A stretch of 64,000 nt of DNA from Microbacterium sp. 11MF (GTDB lineage Bacteria; Actinomycetota; Actinomycetes; Actinomycetales; Microbacteriaceae): the NCBI RefSeq assembly GCF_000383475.1, contig NZ_KB911459.1:634467-698466 (forward strand). The letters are read 5' to 3'. Position 1 is the first letter of the stretch. Each line of letters begins with the position of its first letter. A program made the position numbers and the translations under genes. Under the pieces are notes generated by a model. It was not told where the DNA came from. It did no database searches and saw nothing but the letters and a program-made list of their open reading frames with translations. Positions 8,221-17,879 of the stretch are shown here, piece by piece.

Positions 8221-8840
8221 CGCGCCTCCTCTCTCAGGGTGCGGATCTGGTCGCCGAGGCTCTCGGCGACCGTCGTGGCGGCGCCTTGGTCGGTGGACTC
8301 GGCCAGGCCGATGACGACCGTGTCGGAGCCGATGGTCGTGGACAGGGCGTAGGTGATCTTCTCCACCGACGACGGCAGGTCGTAGACGTCCCACTCGATG
8401 CCGTCGATGGTCGACGTGCCGGTGGGTGCGTAGCCGCCCAGCTCTCGCGACACCCACTGCGCGGGCGGGTCGAACGCCTGGGTGACCTCGACGTAGCCGC
8501 TCGACGGGGCGTACACGATGCGCCACTCACCGCCGTCGACGAGCGCGGAGTTGGCACGCCACGATCCGGGCACTTCGGGGACGATCACACCGCGTCCGAC
8601 GGTCTTCTCGGCCGCCGCTGCCGCGGCGGGGACATCCGCCTCGGGGGTGTCGGCGGGGGTGCCCCGTGGCACGCCGAGGTAGACCACGGCCATGATGCCG
8701 AGGCAGACGATGAGCGCGGCGATCAGGTTGCGGAAGGTCTTGCTGGACCGGTAGCGCTGCGACGACGCGGCCTTGCGGGCTGCGGTCTCGTCCGGCGTTT
8801 CGGGCCGGCCGAGCTCGGCGACGACGCGGGGTTTGGCCAT
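8217..8840 (-). CDS. DUF4245 domain membrane protein
   Basis: 207 residues from ATG 8840. A cytoplasmic N-terminus (about 42 residues) precedes one transmembrane helix (NLIAALIVCLGIMAVVYLG). The extracytoplasmic domain contains VPGSWRANSALVDGGEWRIVY-type sequence typical of DUF4245, an actinobacterial family of unknown function. The start overlaps the xseB stop by one base (TGATG), and its own stop overlaps the carbonic anhydrase start. The conserved linkage with exonuclease VII and fumC is known from mycobacteria; no enzymatic motif is visible. Confidence 0.85.
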   Translation of the reverse strand: MAKPRVVAELGRPETPDETAARKAASSQRYRSSKTFRNLIAALIVCLGIMAVVYLGVPRGTPADTPEADVPAAAAAAEKTVGRGVIVPEVPGSWRANSALVDGGEWRIVYAPSSGYVEVTQAFDPPAQWVSRELGGYAPTGTSTIDGIEWDVYDLPSSVEKITYALSTTIGSDTVVIGLAESTDQGAATTVAESLGDQIRTLREEAR

Positions 8841-9061
8841 CAGGACGCGGTCCCGCCGTCGGGGCGCGCCTCGTCGAGCCGCCGCTTGGCGCCCAGCAGC
8901 CATTCCTCGCAGCGCGCCGCGAGGGCCTCGCCGCGCGTCCACAGGCTGAGCGACTCCTCGAGCGTGGGCGACCCCTGCTCGAGTTTCGCGACGACCTGGA
9001 CGAGCTCGTCGCGGGCCTGCTCGAAAGTGAGGCTCGAGACATCACCCGCGTCGCTCGTCAT
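8840..9061 (-). CDS. xseB: Exodeoxyribonuclease VII small subunit
   Basis: 73 residues from ATG 9061, which has GGGAG just upstream. The helical family core is LTFEQARDELVQVVAKLEQG, then TLEESLSLWTRGEALAARCE. It binds the large subunit XseA to form the single-strand-specific exonuclease VII. An upstream ATG at 9070 would leave no room for a ribosome site. A TAGGAT hexamer ends 7 nt before the ATG, so a second, leaderless start within the operon is possible. It lies 10 bp after xseA. Confidence 0.93.
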   Translation of the reverse strand: MTSDAGDVSSLTFEQARDELVQVVAKLEQGSPTLEESLSLWTRGEALAARCEEWLLGAKRRLDEARPDGGTAS

Positions 9062-9071
9062 GGCTCCCATC

Positions 9072-10367
9072 CTAGATCGCGGAGGGAGCGGCATCCGCCC
9101 CCGTCTCGGCGATCTCGCCCGCCGAGCGCGCCGCGAACGAGCCGCGCCCCACCGTCACGACGACGTCGGTCCCCGCGGGCGCCTGCTCCGCGTCGCGGAC
9201 GATGCCGCCGTCGGGGAGGTGCGCGATCGCGTAGCCGCGGTCGAGGGTGGCGCCGGGGGAGAGGGCGCGGAGGGATGCCCGGAGCTCAGCGGTCGAGCGG
9301 GCCGCGGCATCCCATCTGCGGGTCATGACGTCGCGACCGCGGGACGTCAGCGCGACGATCTCCTGCGCGCGGCCGGTCAGCAGGGACTCCGGATCCCGCA
9401 GGACCGGGCGCGAGCGCAGCTGGGCGAGCGCGGCGATGTCGTGGCCGACACGCTGGGTCAGCCGGGTGCGAGCGCGGCTCCGCAACTGCTGCACGAGGGC
9501 CCGCTGCTCGGACACGTCCGGCACGACCCGCTTGGCGGCGTCCGTCGGCGTGGAGGCCCGGAGATCGGCGACCTCGTCGAGGAGGGGGTGGTCGTTCTCG
9601 TGTCCGATGGCGGAGACGACGGGGGTGGATGCCGCGGCCACCGCGCGGACGAGCCTCTCGTCGCTGAAGCCGAGCAGGGTCTGCGGATCGCCGCCGCCGC
9701 GGGCGATGATGATGACGTCGACCTCGGGATCGGCGTCCAGCTCGCGGAGTGCGGCCAGCGTCTCGGGGACGCAGCGGTCGCCCTGCACGGCCGCATGGAT
9801 CGTCCGGAACCGGACGTGCGGCCAGCGCAGCTCCGCGTTGCGGTGGACGTCCTTCTCCGCGTCGCTGCGCTCACCCGTGATCAACCCGATGACGTGGGGC
9901 AGGAACGGAAGCGGCTGCTTGCGTGCCGGGTCGAAGAGACCCTCTGAGCGGAGCGTCGCGCGTAGTCGCTCGAGCCGCTCGAGCTGATCCCCGAGACCGG
10001 TGTGACGCATGGCGGAGACGGTGAAGCTGAAGTCGCCCGTCTTCACGAAGTAGTCGGCCTTGACGCACGCGACCACACGGTCGCCGATCTTCAGGTCGCC
10101 GGGGGTGCGCTGCAGCGTGGAGGACCACATGCGGAACGAGAGCATGCCGTCGCCCGAGGCATCCTTCAATCGTCCGAAGACGTGACCACCGCGGAGGTTC
10201 CACGCGGTGATCTCGCCCTCGACCCAGACCGCGCCCCACTTCTGCACGAAGTCGCGGATGGTCTCGTTCAGACGGGAGACCGAAGTCGGGGTGTCGGGGG
10301 AGGAGTCCCGCGGGTGCACCGCATCCGGCGGCGGGACGGCACCCGCCTCGGTCTGGAAAGTCGTCAC
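9072..10367 (-). CDS. xseA: Exodeoxyribonuclease VII large subunit
   Basis: 431 residues from GTG 10367. An N-terminal OB-fold ([34 protein letters not shown]) binds single-stranded DNA. The catalytic domain has [29 protein letters not shown] and [19 protein letters not shown], and the C-terminus ends with the DRGYAIA motif. ATG 10418 would place 17 extra residues over the divergent ispH promoter, so GTG 10367 is preferred with modest certainty. The divergent ispH arrangement is shared with mycobacteria. Confidence 0.94.
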   Translation of the reverse strand: MTTFQTEAGAVPPPDAVHPRDSSPDTPTSVSRLNETIRDFVQKWGAVWVEGEITAWNLRGGHVFGRLKDASGDGMLSFRMWSSTLQRTPGDLKIGDRVVACVKADYFVKTGDFSFTVSAMRHTGLGDQLERLERLRATLRSEGLFDPARKQPLPFLPHVIGLITGERSDAEKDVHRNAELRWPHVRFRTIHAAVQGDRCVPETLAALRELDADPEVDVIIIARGGGDPQTLLGFSDERLVRAVAAASTPVVSAIGHENDHPLLDEVADLRASTPTDAAKRVVPDVSEQRALVQQLRSRARTRLTQRVGHDIAALAQLRSRPVLRDPESLLTGRAQEIVALTSRGRDVMTRRWDAAARSTAELRASLRALSPGATLDRGYAIAHLPDGGIVRDAEQAPAGTDVVVTVGRGSFAARSAGEIAETGADAAPSAI

Positions 10368-10425
10368 GGTGACCCATCTTGGCGCACACGTCCCCCACCC
10401 AGCCCGGGGTTCGTACAATCAAGGG

Positions 10426-11487
10426 GTGACCTCACCTGCCGTTTCGCTGCCGATGCCCCGGATCCCGGGAGCCCGCGGGCGGCTCGTCGATCTTCCCGTC
10501 CAGGGCGCCAAGCGCGTCCTCCTCGCCGCACCCCGCGGGTACTGCGCGGGTGTCGACCGTGCCGTCATCGCCGTCGAGAAGGCGCTGGAGCGGTACGGCG
10601 CCCCCGTCTACGTCCGCAAGCAGATCGTCCACAACATCCACGTCGTGACCGAGCTCGAGTCGATGGGCGCGATTTTCGTCGACGAGGTCGACGAAGTCCC
10701 CGAGGGTGCGCACGTCGTCTTCAGCGCGCACGGGGTGTCGCCCGCCGTCGTGAACGCCGCCGCGGACCGCGGACTGCAGGCGATCGACGCCACCTGCCCT
10801 CTCGTGACGAAGGTCCACCGTGAGGCCGTCCGCTTCGCCCGCGACGACTTCGAGATCCTCCTCATCGGACACGACGGCCACGAAGAGGTGGAAGGGACCG
10901 CCGGGGAGGCACCGGATCACGTCACCGTCGTGAACTCGCCCGACGAGGCGGACCGCGTCGTCGTGAAGGATCCCGACAAGGTCGTCTGGCTCTCGCAGAC
11001 GACGCTGTCGGTCGACGAGACGATGGACACGGTCCGTCGGTTGCGCGAACGGTTCCCGAACCTGCAGGACCCGCCGTCGGACGACATCTGCTACGCGACG
11101 CAGAACCGCCAGGTCGCGATCAAGAAGGTCGCTCAGGATGCCGACCTGGTGATCGTCGTCGGCTCGGCGAACTCCTCGAACAGCGTCCGTCTCGTCGAGG
11201 TCGCCCTCGAGTACGGCGCGAAGGCGGCCTACCGCGTCGACTACTCGCACGAGATCAAGCAGGAGTGGCTCGACGGTGTCGAGACGGTCGGCGTCACGTC
11301 CGGCGCATCCGTTCCCGAGGTCCTCGTGACCGAGGTGCTCGAGGATCTGGCCGGAGCGGGCTATCGCGACGTCGCCGAGGTGAAGACCGCAGAGGAGGAC
11401 CTCATGTTCTCGCTCCCGAAGGAACTGCGTCAGGACCTCGAAGGTCGCCGTGACGAGCGCGCTCTCGGGGGACGGAACCGCTCGTGA
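10426..11487 (+). CDS. ispH: 4-hydroxy-3-methylbut-2-enyl diphosphate reductase
   Basis: 353 residues. The last step of the MEP pathway makes IPP and DMAPP with a [4Fe-4S] cluster. The three cluster Cys sit in [20 protein letters not shown] and [17 protein letters not shown] and SSNSVRL motifs are also present. The GTG at 10426 lies exactly 6 nt after TACAAT (10414-10419), so the mRNA probably begins at the start codon. An in-frame ATG further upstream (10207) is inside xseA and is rejected. The stop overlaps the next gene by 4 bp. Confidence 0.96.
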   Translation: MTSPAVSLPMPRIPGARGRLVDLPVQGAKRVLLAAPRGYCAGVDRAVIAVEKALERYGAPVYVRKQIVHNIHVVTELESMGAIFVDEVDEVPEGAHVVFSAHGVSPAVVNAAADRGLQAIDATCPLVTKVHREAVRFARDDFEILLIGHDGHEEVEGTAGEAPDHVTVVNSPDEADRVVVKDPDKVVWLSQTTLSVDETMDTVRRLRERFPNLQDPPSDDICYATQNRQVAIKKVAQDADLVIVVGSANSSNSVRLVEVALEYGAKAAYRVDYSHEIKQEWLDGVETVGVTSGASVPEVLVTEVLEDLAGAGYRDVAEVKTAEEDLMFSLPKELRQDLEGRRDERALGGRNRS

Positions 11488-12008
11488 GCGAGGAACCCCG
11501 ACCGCGACCGCAGTACGGGGAGTACGCGACGCCCGAGCAGCAGCGGGCGGCGATCCGTCAGCCCGAGCCGGCAGCGCCGGCACCCGTCGACGCCCCGCAT
11601 CCGCCGACGGCTCCCGCCACCACTGTCGCGGCGCGCCCGACCCGGACGGCGGACCGCATCATCACCGTCGCGCTCCTGGTGTACGGGCTCGTCACCGTCG
11701 TGAGCGCGATCCCGCAACTCGTCGACTTCACCGCGTTCGCGAAGACGTGGATGGAGGTCGCGGGCGTCGAGGGCGAGTTCACCAATACGGCGCAGGGCGC
11801 GCTGTGGGGCGGCGTCGGCGCGACGGTGTTCGCCGTCGGGTGGGTGCTCACCGCCGTTCTGTCGTGGTGGTCGCTCGCACGCGGGCGAGTGAGCTGGTGG
11901 ATCCCGCTCGTGGGAGCGATCGTGACGTTCGTCATCGTCAGCGTCTGCCTCGTCGTGCCGCTGTTCGGCGACCCGGGGCTCGTCCGCGGACTGGCGCTCA
12001 CCTCCTGA
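11484..12008 (+). CDS. DUF6264-like membrane protein
   Basis: 174 residues. A Pro/Ala-rich cytoplasmic N-terminus (about 55 residues) starts with [16 protein letters not shown], followed by three hydrophobic helices with a loop containing [25 protein letters not shown] sequence. The pattern resembles DUF6264, a family found next to ispH in Microbacteriaceae; this is from memory and not tested. GTG 11484 overlaps the ispH stop (GTGA), so it is translationally coupled. Function unknown. Confidence 0.75.
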   Translation: MSEEPRPRPQYGEYATPEQQRAAIRQPEPAAPAPVDAPHPPTAPATTVAARPTRTADRIITVALLVYGLVTVVSAIPQLVDFTAFAKTWMEVAGVEGEFTNTAQGALWGGVGATVFAVGWVLTAVLSWWSLARGRVSWWIPLVGAIVTFVIVSVCLVVPLFGDPGLVRGLALTS

Positions 12009-12039
12009 GGCCGGCGGCCCCGACCGCCGCTCCGGACGG

Positions 12040-12067
12040 TTGGAGAACGCCTTCCCTGCCTGATACT
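12040..12067 (+). promoter_or_regulatory. Promoter of the secreted M23 gene
   Basis: TTGGAG (12040-12045), 16 bp, then GATACT (12062-12067). Predicted transcription start is near 12074, giving a leader of about 45 nt with GGGAGGGG before the GTG at 12119. Confidence 0.45.
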
Positions 12068-12118
12068 TTTACGGCTGCTGCGGGTTCTCCCTCGCGCGCT
12101 CATCTCGGGAGGGGAACT

Positions 12119-13852
12119 GTGACCGGCACACACCGGAGGTTCGCCTCCACCGCCATCGCCGTGGCCTGCACCGTCGGGATGCTGCTCGCCTCGCCGTCGG
12201 CGGCGGCGACGGCGGCGACGCCGGCCCCGATCGCCACCCCCGCAGCGACAGCCGCCGCGCTGACGCCCGGCACCGTGGCCGTGACGGGTGCTCCCGCCGT
12301 CGGCCGCACGCTGACCGCCGCGGTCGCCGGTTTCGGGCCCGCCCCGGTCGTCCTGACCTATCAGTGGTTGCGCGGCACGGCGGCGATCCCGGGAGCCACG
12401 GCGTCGACCTACGCACTCGTCTCCGCGGATGCCGGGGCCTCGGTCTCCGTCCGCGTGACCGTGTCGAAGGCGGGATACACGTCGCTCGTCCGCTCGAGCA
12501 GCGGCGTCACGGTCGAGCGCGTCCTCGGCGCGCCGTCGGGCGTCACCATCTCGGGGGCGGGAACGGTCGGGGGAACCTTGACGGCGAACCCGGGGACGTG
12601 GACGCCCGCGGGCGTGACCGTCGGGTATCAGTGGTTGCGCAACGGCGGCGTGATCCCGGGAGCGACGGCTCGCACCTACCGGATGGTGGCCGCCGATGCG
12701 GGCACGACCGTGTCCGTCCGCGTGACGGGCGTGAAGTCCGGGTACACGACCGCGTCCCGGACGTCAGGCGGGGTCGCTGTCCTCGCCTCCTTCACGACGA
12801 CGCCGACGCCGACGATCTCCGGTTCCGCGACCGCGGGCGGTGTGCTCCGGGTGAACACCGGCACCTGGCAGCCTGCGCCGACGCAGTTCGGCGTCCAGTG
12901 GCGCGTCGACGGCAACCCCGTCGACGGTGCGACGGGCACGAGCTGGGAAGTGCCGACCGGGGTCGCCGGGCGGTCGGTGTCCGTCTCGGTGACGGCGTAC
13001 CGCGCGAACCATCGGCCGGTCACGAAGACGTCCGCAGCGCGGTCCGTGTCGTGGTCGCTTGGGACATCCATGACCCCGGGGACGATGCTCCGGCCCGGAG
13101 TGAAGCTGACCTCTCCCGACGGTCGCTCCGCTTTCGGCATCCTCGGCGACGGCAACGTCGGCCTCACCCGCGGATACGCACTGACGAGGACCGCGAGGAC
13201 CACGTTCGCCTTCGACGGCCGGCTCTCGTTCACCAAGGACGGCGAACTCCTCCTGCTGAACCAGTACGACGTCGTGCTCTGGAGCTCGCGGACGGCCGGC
13301 CTCGGAGCCACGGGCGCCGTGCTCGGCAACGACGGTGTCCTGCGCCTGGTCGACGGCAACGGCGACGATGTGTGGACGAGCGAAAAGATGGCGGCGCTGC
13401 CGGACGCGACGGGAGCCGCGGCATCCGTCCCGGGGCGCTACGGCTGGGCGTACCCGCTGCGCCCGAACGGGAAGTTCACCACCTACGCCGGCCACAGCGG
13501 CGACGACATCGCCGCTCCCACGGGGACGCCGATCTACGCAATGCGCGGCGGCACGGTCTCGGTGCGCGAGGTGTGGATCACGAGCGGATGCCCCTCGTGG
13601 GCTCCGAACAAGACGAAGCAGAAGGAGGTCGTCGTCACCTCGACCGTCGACGGCCACCGCTTCGAGCAGGTGTACGCCCACCTCAGCGCGTTCTCGGTGA
13701 AGACCGGCCAGTCCGTGGCGGCCGGGCAGCGGATCGGTTCGGTCGGCTCGACGGGCTGCTCCACCGGGCCGCACCTCCACACGGCGTTCGCCGTGGACGG
13801 GGTGCGCTACGAGCTCTACCCGCGCGACGTCCTGGGCACCGCCTCCTACTGA
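12119..13852 (+). CDS. Secreted Ig-like / B-lectin / M23 peptidase protein
   Basis: 577 residues with a Sec signal peptide (about 1-30, ending in an Ala-rich segment). Three Ig-like repeats of about 90 residues follow (about 44-316); the first two share YQWLR, IPGAT and TY motifs, the third is diverged. Next is a bulb-type lectin-like domain (about 317-425; SPDGRSAFGILGDGN, LSFTKDGELLLLNQYDVVLWSS). The C-terminal LytM/M23 metallopeptidase has zinc motifs H459-x3-D463 and H552-L-H554. M23 enzymes cleave peptidoglycan cross-links or stem peptides. Likely role: wall remodelling or attachment, inferred from domains. GTG start with GGGAGGGG; monocistronic between its own promoter and a terminator. 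Confidence 0.88.
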   Translation: MTGTHRRFASTAIAVACTVGMLLASPSAAATAATPAPIATPAATAAALTPGTVAVTGAPAVGRTLTAAVAGFGPAPVVLTYQWLRGTAAIPGATASTYALVSADAGASVSVRVTVSKAGYTSLVRSSSGVTVERVLGAPSGVTISGAGTVGGTLTANPGTWTPAGVTVGYQWLRNGGVIPGATARTYRMVAADAGTTVSVRVTGVKSGYTTASRTSGGVAVLASFTTTPTPTISGSATAGGVLRVNTGTWQPAPTQFGVQWRVDGNPVDGATGTSWEVPTGVAGRSVSVSVTAYRANHRPVTKTSAARSVSWSLGTSMTPGTMLRPGVKLTSPDGRSAFGILGDGNVGLTRGYALTRTARTTFAFDGRLSFTKDGELLLLNQYDVVLWSSRTAGLGATGAVLGNDGVLRLVDGNGDDVWTSEKMAALPDATGAAASVPGRYGWAYPLRPNGKFTTYAGHSGDDIAAPTGTPIYAMRGGTVSVREVWITSGCPSWAPNKTKQKEVVVTSTVDGHRFEQVYAHLSAFSVKTGQSVAAGQRIGSVGSTGCSTGPHLHTAFAVDGVRYELYPRDVLGTASY

Positions 13853-13860
13853 CGCTCCGC

Positions 13861-13901
13861 ACGACGAAGCCCCGGTCCGCAGAGAACCGGGGCTTCGTCG
13901 T
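13861..13901. terminator. Bidirectional hairpin terminator
   Basis: A perfect 16-bp stem, ACGACGAAGCCCCGGT (13861-13876) with its complement at 13886-13901, and a 9-nt loop. It lies between the convergent M23 and fba genes and can serve both. Confidence 0.8.
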
Positions 13902-13911
13902 ACGAGGGAGG

Positions 13912-14943
13912 TCAGACGCCGAGCGACTTGCCCGCCGAGCCGAGCTGCTGCGTGGCGGCGACGACGCGCTGCGCCATCGCCGACTCGGCGACCTTGCCCC
14001 ACGCGCGCGGGTCGTACTGCTTCTTGTTGCCGACCTCGCCGTCGAGCTTCAGGACGCCCTCGTAGTTGGCGAGCATGAAGCCGGCGACCGAGCGGGTGAA
14101 GGCGTACTGCGTGTCGGTGTCGATGTTCATCTTCACGACGCCGTTGGCGACCGCGGTGGCGATCTCATCGTCCGACGAGCCGCTGCCGCCGTGGAAGACG
14201 AGGTCGAGGGGCTTCGGGCCGGTACCGAAGTGCGCGGCGATGCCTTCCTGGATCTCACCGAGGAGCTCGGGGCGGAGCTTTACGCCGCCCGGCTTGTAGA
14301 CACCGTGCACGTTGCCGAAGGTGAGGGCCGAGATGTAACGGCCGTTCTCGCCGAGACCGAGGGCCTCGACGGCCTTGGTCACGTCGGCGACGGTCGTGTA
14401 GAGCGCGTCGTTCGAGCCCTCGTGCTGGACGCCGTCCTCTTCGCCGCCGACGACGCCGACCTCGATCTCGAGGATCGCGTTGATGTTCTTCATCCGGGGG
14501 AGCAGGTCCCGTGCGATCTCGATGTTCTCGTCGAGGGGAACCGCCGAGCCGTCCCACATGTGCGACTGGAAGATCGGGTTGCGGCCCGCCTTGACCTCGG
14601 CCTCGGAGGCCTCAATGAGCGGCAGCACGAAGCCGGGGAGGGCGTCCTTCGGGCAGTGGTCGGTGTGGAGGGCGACCGTGATCGGGTAGTTCTTTGCGAC
14701 CTCGGTGACGTACTTGGCGAACGCCAGGGCGCCGGTCGCACGACCCTTCACCGTGTGGCCGGCGAAGTAGTCCGCGCCGCCGGTGGTGACCTGGAGGATG
14801 CCGTCGGAGCCGGCCTCGGTCAGGCCCTGGAGGACGGCGTTGATGGTCTGCGAGCTCGAGACGTTGATCGCGGGGTAGGCGAAGCCGCCTGCCTTCGCGC
14901 GGTCCAGCATGTCGGCGTACTGGTCGGGTGTGGCGACGGGCAT
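13912..14943 (-). CDS. fba: Class II fructose-bisphosphate aldolase
   Basis: 343 residues. A zinc-dependent enzyme that cleaves or forms fructose-1,6-bisphosphate. Metal and substrate motifs: HTDHCPKDALPG, QSHMWDGS, EIEVGVVGGEEDGV, HGVYKPG and FHGGSGSSDDEI, then NIDTDTQYAFT. Start ATG with GGAG 5 nt upstream. A minus-strand TAGAGT hexamer (14978-14983) predicts a leader of about 28 nt. It diverges from glpX, so aldolase and fructose bisphosphatase, consecutive gluconeogenic steps, share an intergenic region. Confidence 0.97.
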   Translation of the reverse strand: MPVATPDQYADMLDRAKAGGFAYPAINVSSSQTINAVLQGLTEAGSDGILQVTTGGADYFAGHTVKGRATGALAFAKYVTEVAKNYPITVALHTDHCPKDALPGFVLPLIEASEAEVKAGRNPIFQSHMWDGSAVPLDENIEIARDLLPRMKNINAILEIEVGVVGGEEDGVQHEGSNDALYTTVADVTKAVEALGLGENGRYISALTFGNVHGVYKPGGVKLRPELLGEIQEGIAAHFGTGPKPLDLVFHGGSGSSDDEIATAVANGVVKMNIDTDTQYAFTRSVAGFMLANYEGVLKLDGEVGNKKQYDPRAWGKVAESAMAQRVVAATQQLGSAGKSLGV

Positions 14944-15126
14944 GTCAGCTCCTCGGGAAAGTCAGTGATTCACCGCAACTCTATCGAAGGGATGCCGCTC
15001 CCTCCCGAGCCGGCACGCTCGCCCAGAAGACAGCCTCCCTTCCGGATCGGAAAGATTCCGCATTCCTTCATCAGGCGAGGCCGGGAAACACGTGGTCGGC
15101 GGCGGCAACGGTCCTAGGCTGAGCCC

Positions 15127-16116
15127 ATGGTGAGCCTGACTGCCGACATGAGTCCGCTGCATCCCGACCGCAACCTCGCGCTGGAGCTCGTTCGCGCGAC
15201 CGAGGCAGCCGCGATCCGATCCGTTCCGTTCATCGGACGAGGGAAGAAGGAGCTCGCCGACGGCGCCGCCGTCGACGCCATGCGGGCGTTCCTCACCACG
15301 GTGAACTTCGACGGTGTCATCGTGATCGGCGAAGGGGAGAAGGACAACGCCCCGATGCTCTTCAACGGCGAGCGTGTCGGCACGGGGCGGGGGCCGCAGT
15401 GCGACATCGCGGTCGATCCGATCGACGGCACGACACTCACCGCGGAAGGACGCAACAACGCCCTCTCGGTGATCGCCGTGGCCGACCGCGGAGCGATGCT
15501 CGACGCCTCGACCGTCTTCTACATGGACAAGATCGTGACGGGTCCCGAGGGTGTCGGAGTGGTCGACATCCGCCTGCCGATCGCGGAGAACATCCGCCGC
15601 CTGGCCAAAGCGCTCGACAAGCCCGTCGACGAGCTCGTCGTCTCGGTGCTGAACCGTCCCCGGCACGCCCGGCTGATCGAGGAGATCCGGGATGCCGGTG
15701 CCGGCACGCGCCTCATGAGCGACGGCGACGTCGCGGGCGGCATCAACGCCGCGCGCCACAACGCGCGCACCGACATGTGCGTGGGTGTCGGCGGCAGCCC
15801 CGAGGGCATCGTCACCGCCTGCGCCATCAAGGCGCTCGGCGGCCACATCCAAGGTCGTCTGTGGGCGCGCGACGACGACGAGAAGCAGCGCGGGATCGAC
15901 GCGGGCCTGAAGCTCGACGACCACGTCTACGAAGCTGATGACCTCGTCCGCGGCAACAACACGCTCTTCGTCGCGACGGGCGTCACCAACGGCGAACTCG
16001 TGGCGGGGGTGCGTCGCGCGGGTGACTTCGTCTACACCGAGAGCGTCGTGCTCCGCGGGGCATCCGGGACGCTTCGCCGCATCTCGTCGGAGCACCTCAC
16101 CTCGAAGTGGCTCTGA
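15127..16116 (+). CDS. glpX: Class II fructose-1,6-bisphosphatase
   Basis: 329 residues of the GlpX family, the main gluconeogenic FBPase of actinobacteria. Metal and substrate motifs: IGEGEKDNAPML, AVDPIDGTTLTA and the Gly-rich GVGGSPEGIVTACA. The ATG is exactly 6 nt after TAGGCT (15115-15120), so a leaderless mRNA is predicted. Gap 14944-15126 (183 bp) holds the divergent fba and glpX promoters and short TTCCG/CGGAA inverted repeats near 15040-15063; no gene is visible in it. Confidence 0.95.
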   Translation: MVSLTADMSPLHPDRNLALELVRATEAAAIRSVPFIGRGKKELADGAAVDAMRAFLTTVNFDGVIVIGEGEKDNAPMLFNGERVGTGRGPQCDIAVDPIDGTTLTAEGRNNALSVIAVADRGAMLDASTVFYMDKIVTGPEGVGVVDIRLPIAENIRRLAKALDKPVDELVVSVLNRPRHARLIEEIRDAGAGTRLMSDGDVAGGINAARHNARTDMCVGVGGSPEGIVTACAIKALGGHIQGRLWARDDDEKQRGIDAGLKLDDHVYEADDLVRGNNTLFVATGVTNGELVAGVRRAGDFVYTESVVLRGASGTLRRISSEHLTSKWL

Positions 16117-16251
16117 GTCGGATCGCTCGCCGGGCGACTGGATAGCAGACACGCGCCGGGCGTCAACCCAGGATCACGGACGAGGCCTCTGGCACAATGG
16201 GCCGTGGTGTCAGAGATCCCCGGCACTCGCCACCGCCCCTCAGGAGTCCAC

Positions 16252-16533
16252 ATGTCCACCGCATCCAGCGATCCGCGCACGGGTCAGCTCTCGCTCACCG
16301 GTCACCTGCCCGTCACGCCGACGGGACAGATCCCGGTCGTGGGGCAGACGACAGCGGGGCCGCGTCCGGTGACGGCTCAGATCCCGGTGATCGACGACCC
16401 CGCACGTCGTCCGGATGTGCTGTTGCGTCGACGGATGCCTCCCGGGCACGAGATCAGCGCATGGTGGATGATCGGCGCGTTCGTGGCGGTGTCGCTGGGC
16501 GTCGTCGGCCTCATGACGTTCTTCCCCTCCTGA
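16252..16533 (+). CDS. Small C-terminally anchored membrane protein, hypothetical
   Basis: 93 residues from ATG 16252, chosen because AGGAG (16242-16246) precedes it; GTG 16204 is possible. The N-terminal 50 residues contain three similar short segments (GQLSLTGHLPVTPTG, GQIPVVGQTT, TAQIPVIDDPA). A basic stretch (RRPDVLLRRRM) and a single C-terminal transmembrane helix follow. The repeats suggest an unstructured cytoplasmic region that might bind a partner. A CACAAT hexamer at 16193-16198 is the likely -10. The last 23 bp overlap the convergent rmuC gene. Not recognised. Confidence 0.6.
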   Translation: MSTASSDPRTGQLSLTGHLPVTPTGQIPVVGQTTAGPRPVTAQIPVIDDPARRPDVLLRRRMPPGHEISAWWMIGAFVAVSLGVVGLMTFFPS

Positions 16534-17851
16534 GCTCACCCTCGTCGGTCAGCCGGTCGCGGAGAGCACCGAGGTCGGCCGACGTGTGCGCGGAACCGTC
16601 ACCGCGCTCGACTCCGTCGAGGAGTTCGGGAGCGGTCAGTCGTCTCGTCGTGGATTCGATGGGACGCGGTGTCGACAGCGTGTCGAGTTGGGTGTCGTCG
16701 ATGCCGGGGAACCGCCGTGCACTGACGAGCACCCGCGTCTCGAGGGAGCCGGCGAAGCGGTTGTAGCTGTCGACGGTCCGTTCGATGGCGCGGCGGAGGT
16801 CGTCGGCGTGGCCGGCGAGCGACCCGAGCCGGTGGTACAGCTCGTTGCCCAGATCGAACAGCCGGCGCGCTTCGGTCGACACGTCCTGCTGCGTCCACGT
16901 GTAGGCCACCGTCTTGAGGACCGCCCAGAGGTTCACGGGGGACGCGAGCGCGACCCTCCGTCCGAACGCGTACTCCAGCAGGGCGGGATCCTCTTCGAGG
17001 GCGGCCGCGAGGAGGGACTCGCTCGGGATGAAGCAGACGACGAACTCGGGGCTCGACGGCATCCCCGCCCAGTAGCGCTTCTTCGCGAGAGCGTCGATGT
17101 GGGCGCGGACCGCGGCGACGTGCTTCGCGAGCAGGCGACTGCGCCGTGCACCCTCTTCGCCCACCGCCGTGACGGGGATCGCGCTGGCTTCGAGATAGGC
17201 GTCGAACGGCGCCTTCGCATCGACGGCCAGGGCCTTCTCGCCGGGGAGGCGCACGATGAGGTCGGGGCGACCGCTGCCGGCGTCGGAGGAGATCGAGGCC
17301 TGCGTGTCGAAATCGACGTAGCGGGTGAGGCCGGCGGACTCGACGATGCGGCGCAGCTGCGTCTCGCCCCAGACACCGCGCGTCCCATTGGAGCGGAGGG
17401 CGCCCGCCAGCGACTCCGTCGTGGCTCGCAGCGCCTCGTCCGACTCCCGCGACCGTCGCAGCTGCTCGGCGAGCGAGCCGAACTGCTCCTGCCGGTCGCG
17501 TTCGAGGTGATCCACCTTCTGCTGCATTGCCGTCAGGGTCTCCTGCACGGGGGCGAGGGCGCGGAGCACCGTCTGCTCGCGACGCTCCCGCTCGTCCCGA
17601 GCCGCCTGCTCGGCGTGCACCCGGCTCGTGACCTCTCGGTGAAGAGCCCGCTGCTGGTCAAGTTGGGTCTGCAGCGCGTCACGTGCCGCCTCGGCGGCCG
17701 AGGCGCGCGCCTGCAGGTCCGTGCGGCGGTTCGCTTCACGAGCGGCGACGAACGCGCCGGCGGCCAGGGCGCCGGCGATCAGGCAGATCACGGCGAGCAC
17801 GGTGGCGAAAGCGGCATCCATGACGTTCATCGTGCCCGAGGGGTCGGACAT
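16511..17851 (-). CDS. rmuC: DNA recombination protein RmuC
   Basis: 446 residues. An N-terminal transmembrane helix (AFATVLAVICLIAGALAAGAF) is followed by a long coiled coil (about residues 35-140, rich in Glu, Arg, Ala). The RmuC nuclease-like core has GTRGVWGETQLRRIVESAGL, SGRPDLIVRLPGEKALAVDAKAPFDAY (read in two motifs) and EFVVCFIPSES. The PD-(D/E)XK residues D and AVDAK are visible. RmuC limits recombination at inverted repeats in E. coli. Start ATG 17851 is chosen 28 bp after the exonuclease stop; ATG 17830 is an alternative. Confidence 0.9.
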   Translation of the reverse strand: MSDPSGTMNVMDAAFATVLAVICLIAGALAAGAFVAAREANRRTDLQARASAAEAARDALQTQLDQQRALHREVTSRVHAEQAARDERERREQTVLRALAPVQETLTAMQQKVDHLERDRQEQFGSLAEQLRRSRESDEALRATTESLAGALRSNGTRGVWGETQLRRIVESAGLTRYVDFDTQASISSDAGSGRPDLIVRLPGEKALAVDAKAPFDAYLEASAIPVTAVGEEGARRSRLLAKHVAAVRAHIDALAKKRYWAGMPSSPEFVVCFIPSESLLAAALEEDPALLEYAFGRRVALASPVNLWAVLKTVAYTWTQQDVSTEARRLFDLGNELYHRLGSLAGHADDLRRAIERTVDSYNRFAGSLETRVLVSARRFPGIDDTQLDTLSTPRPIESTTRRLTAPELLDGVERGDGSAHTSADLGALRDRLTDEGELRRGRTS

Positions 17852-17879
17852 CGCCCCGTCGCCGCGCGGCGGCAGGGCC

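Noticed and set aside
5875..8352. 825-codon open frame on the plus strand
   Set aside because: Antisense to the kinase, fumC and carbonic anhydrase genes, all of which have complete family motifs.
12364..15117. 917-codon open frame on the plus strand
   Set aside because: It covers the M23 gene in another frame and fba on the other strand; the product is Arg/Gly/Asp-rich with no domain.
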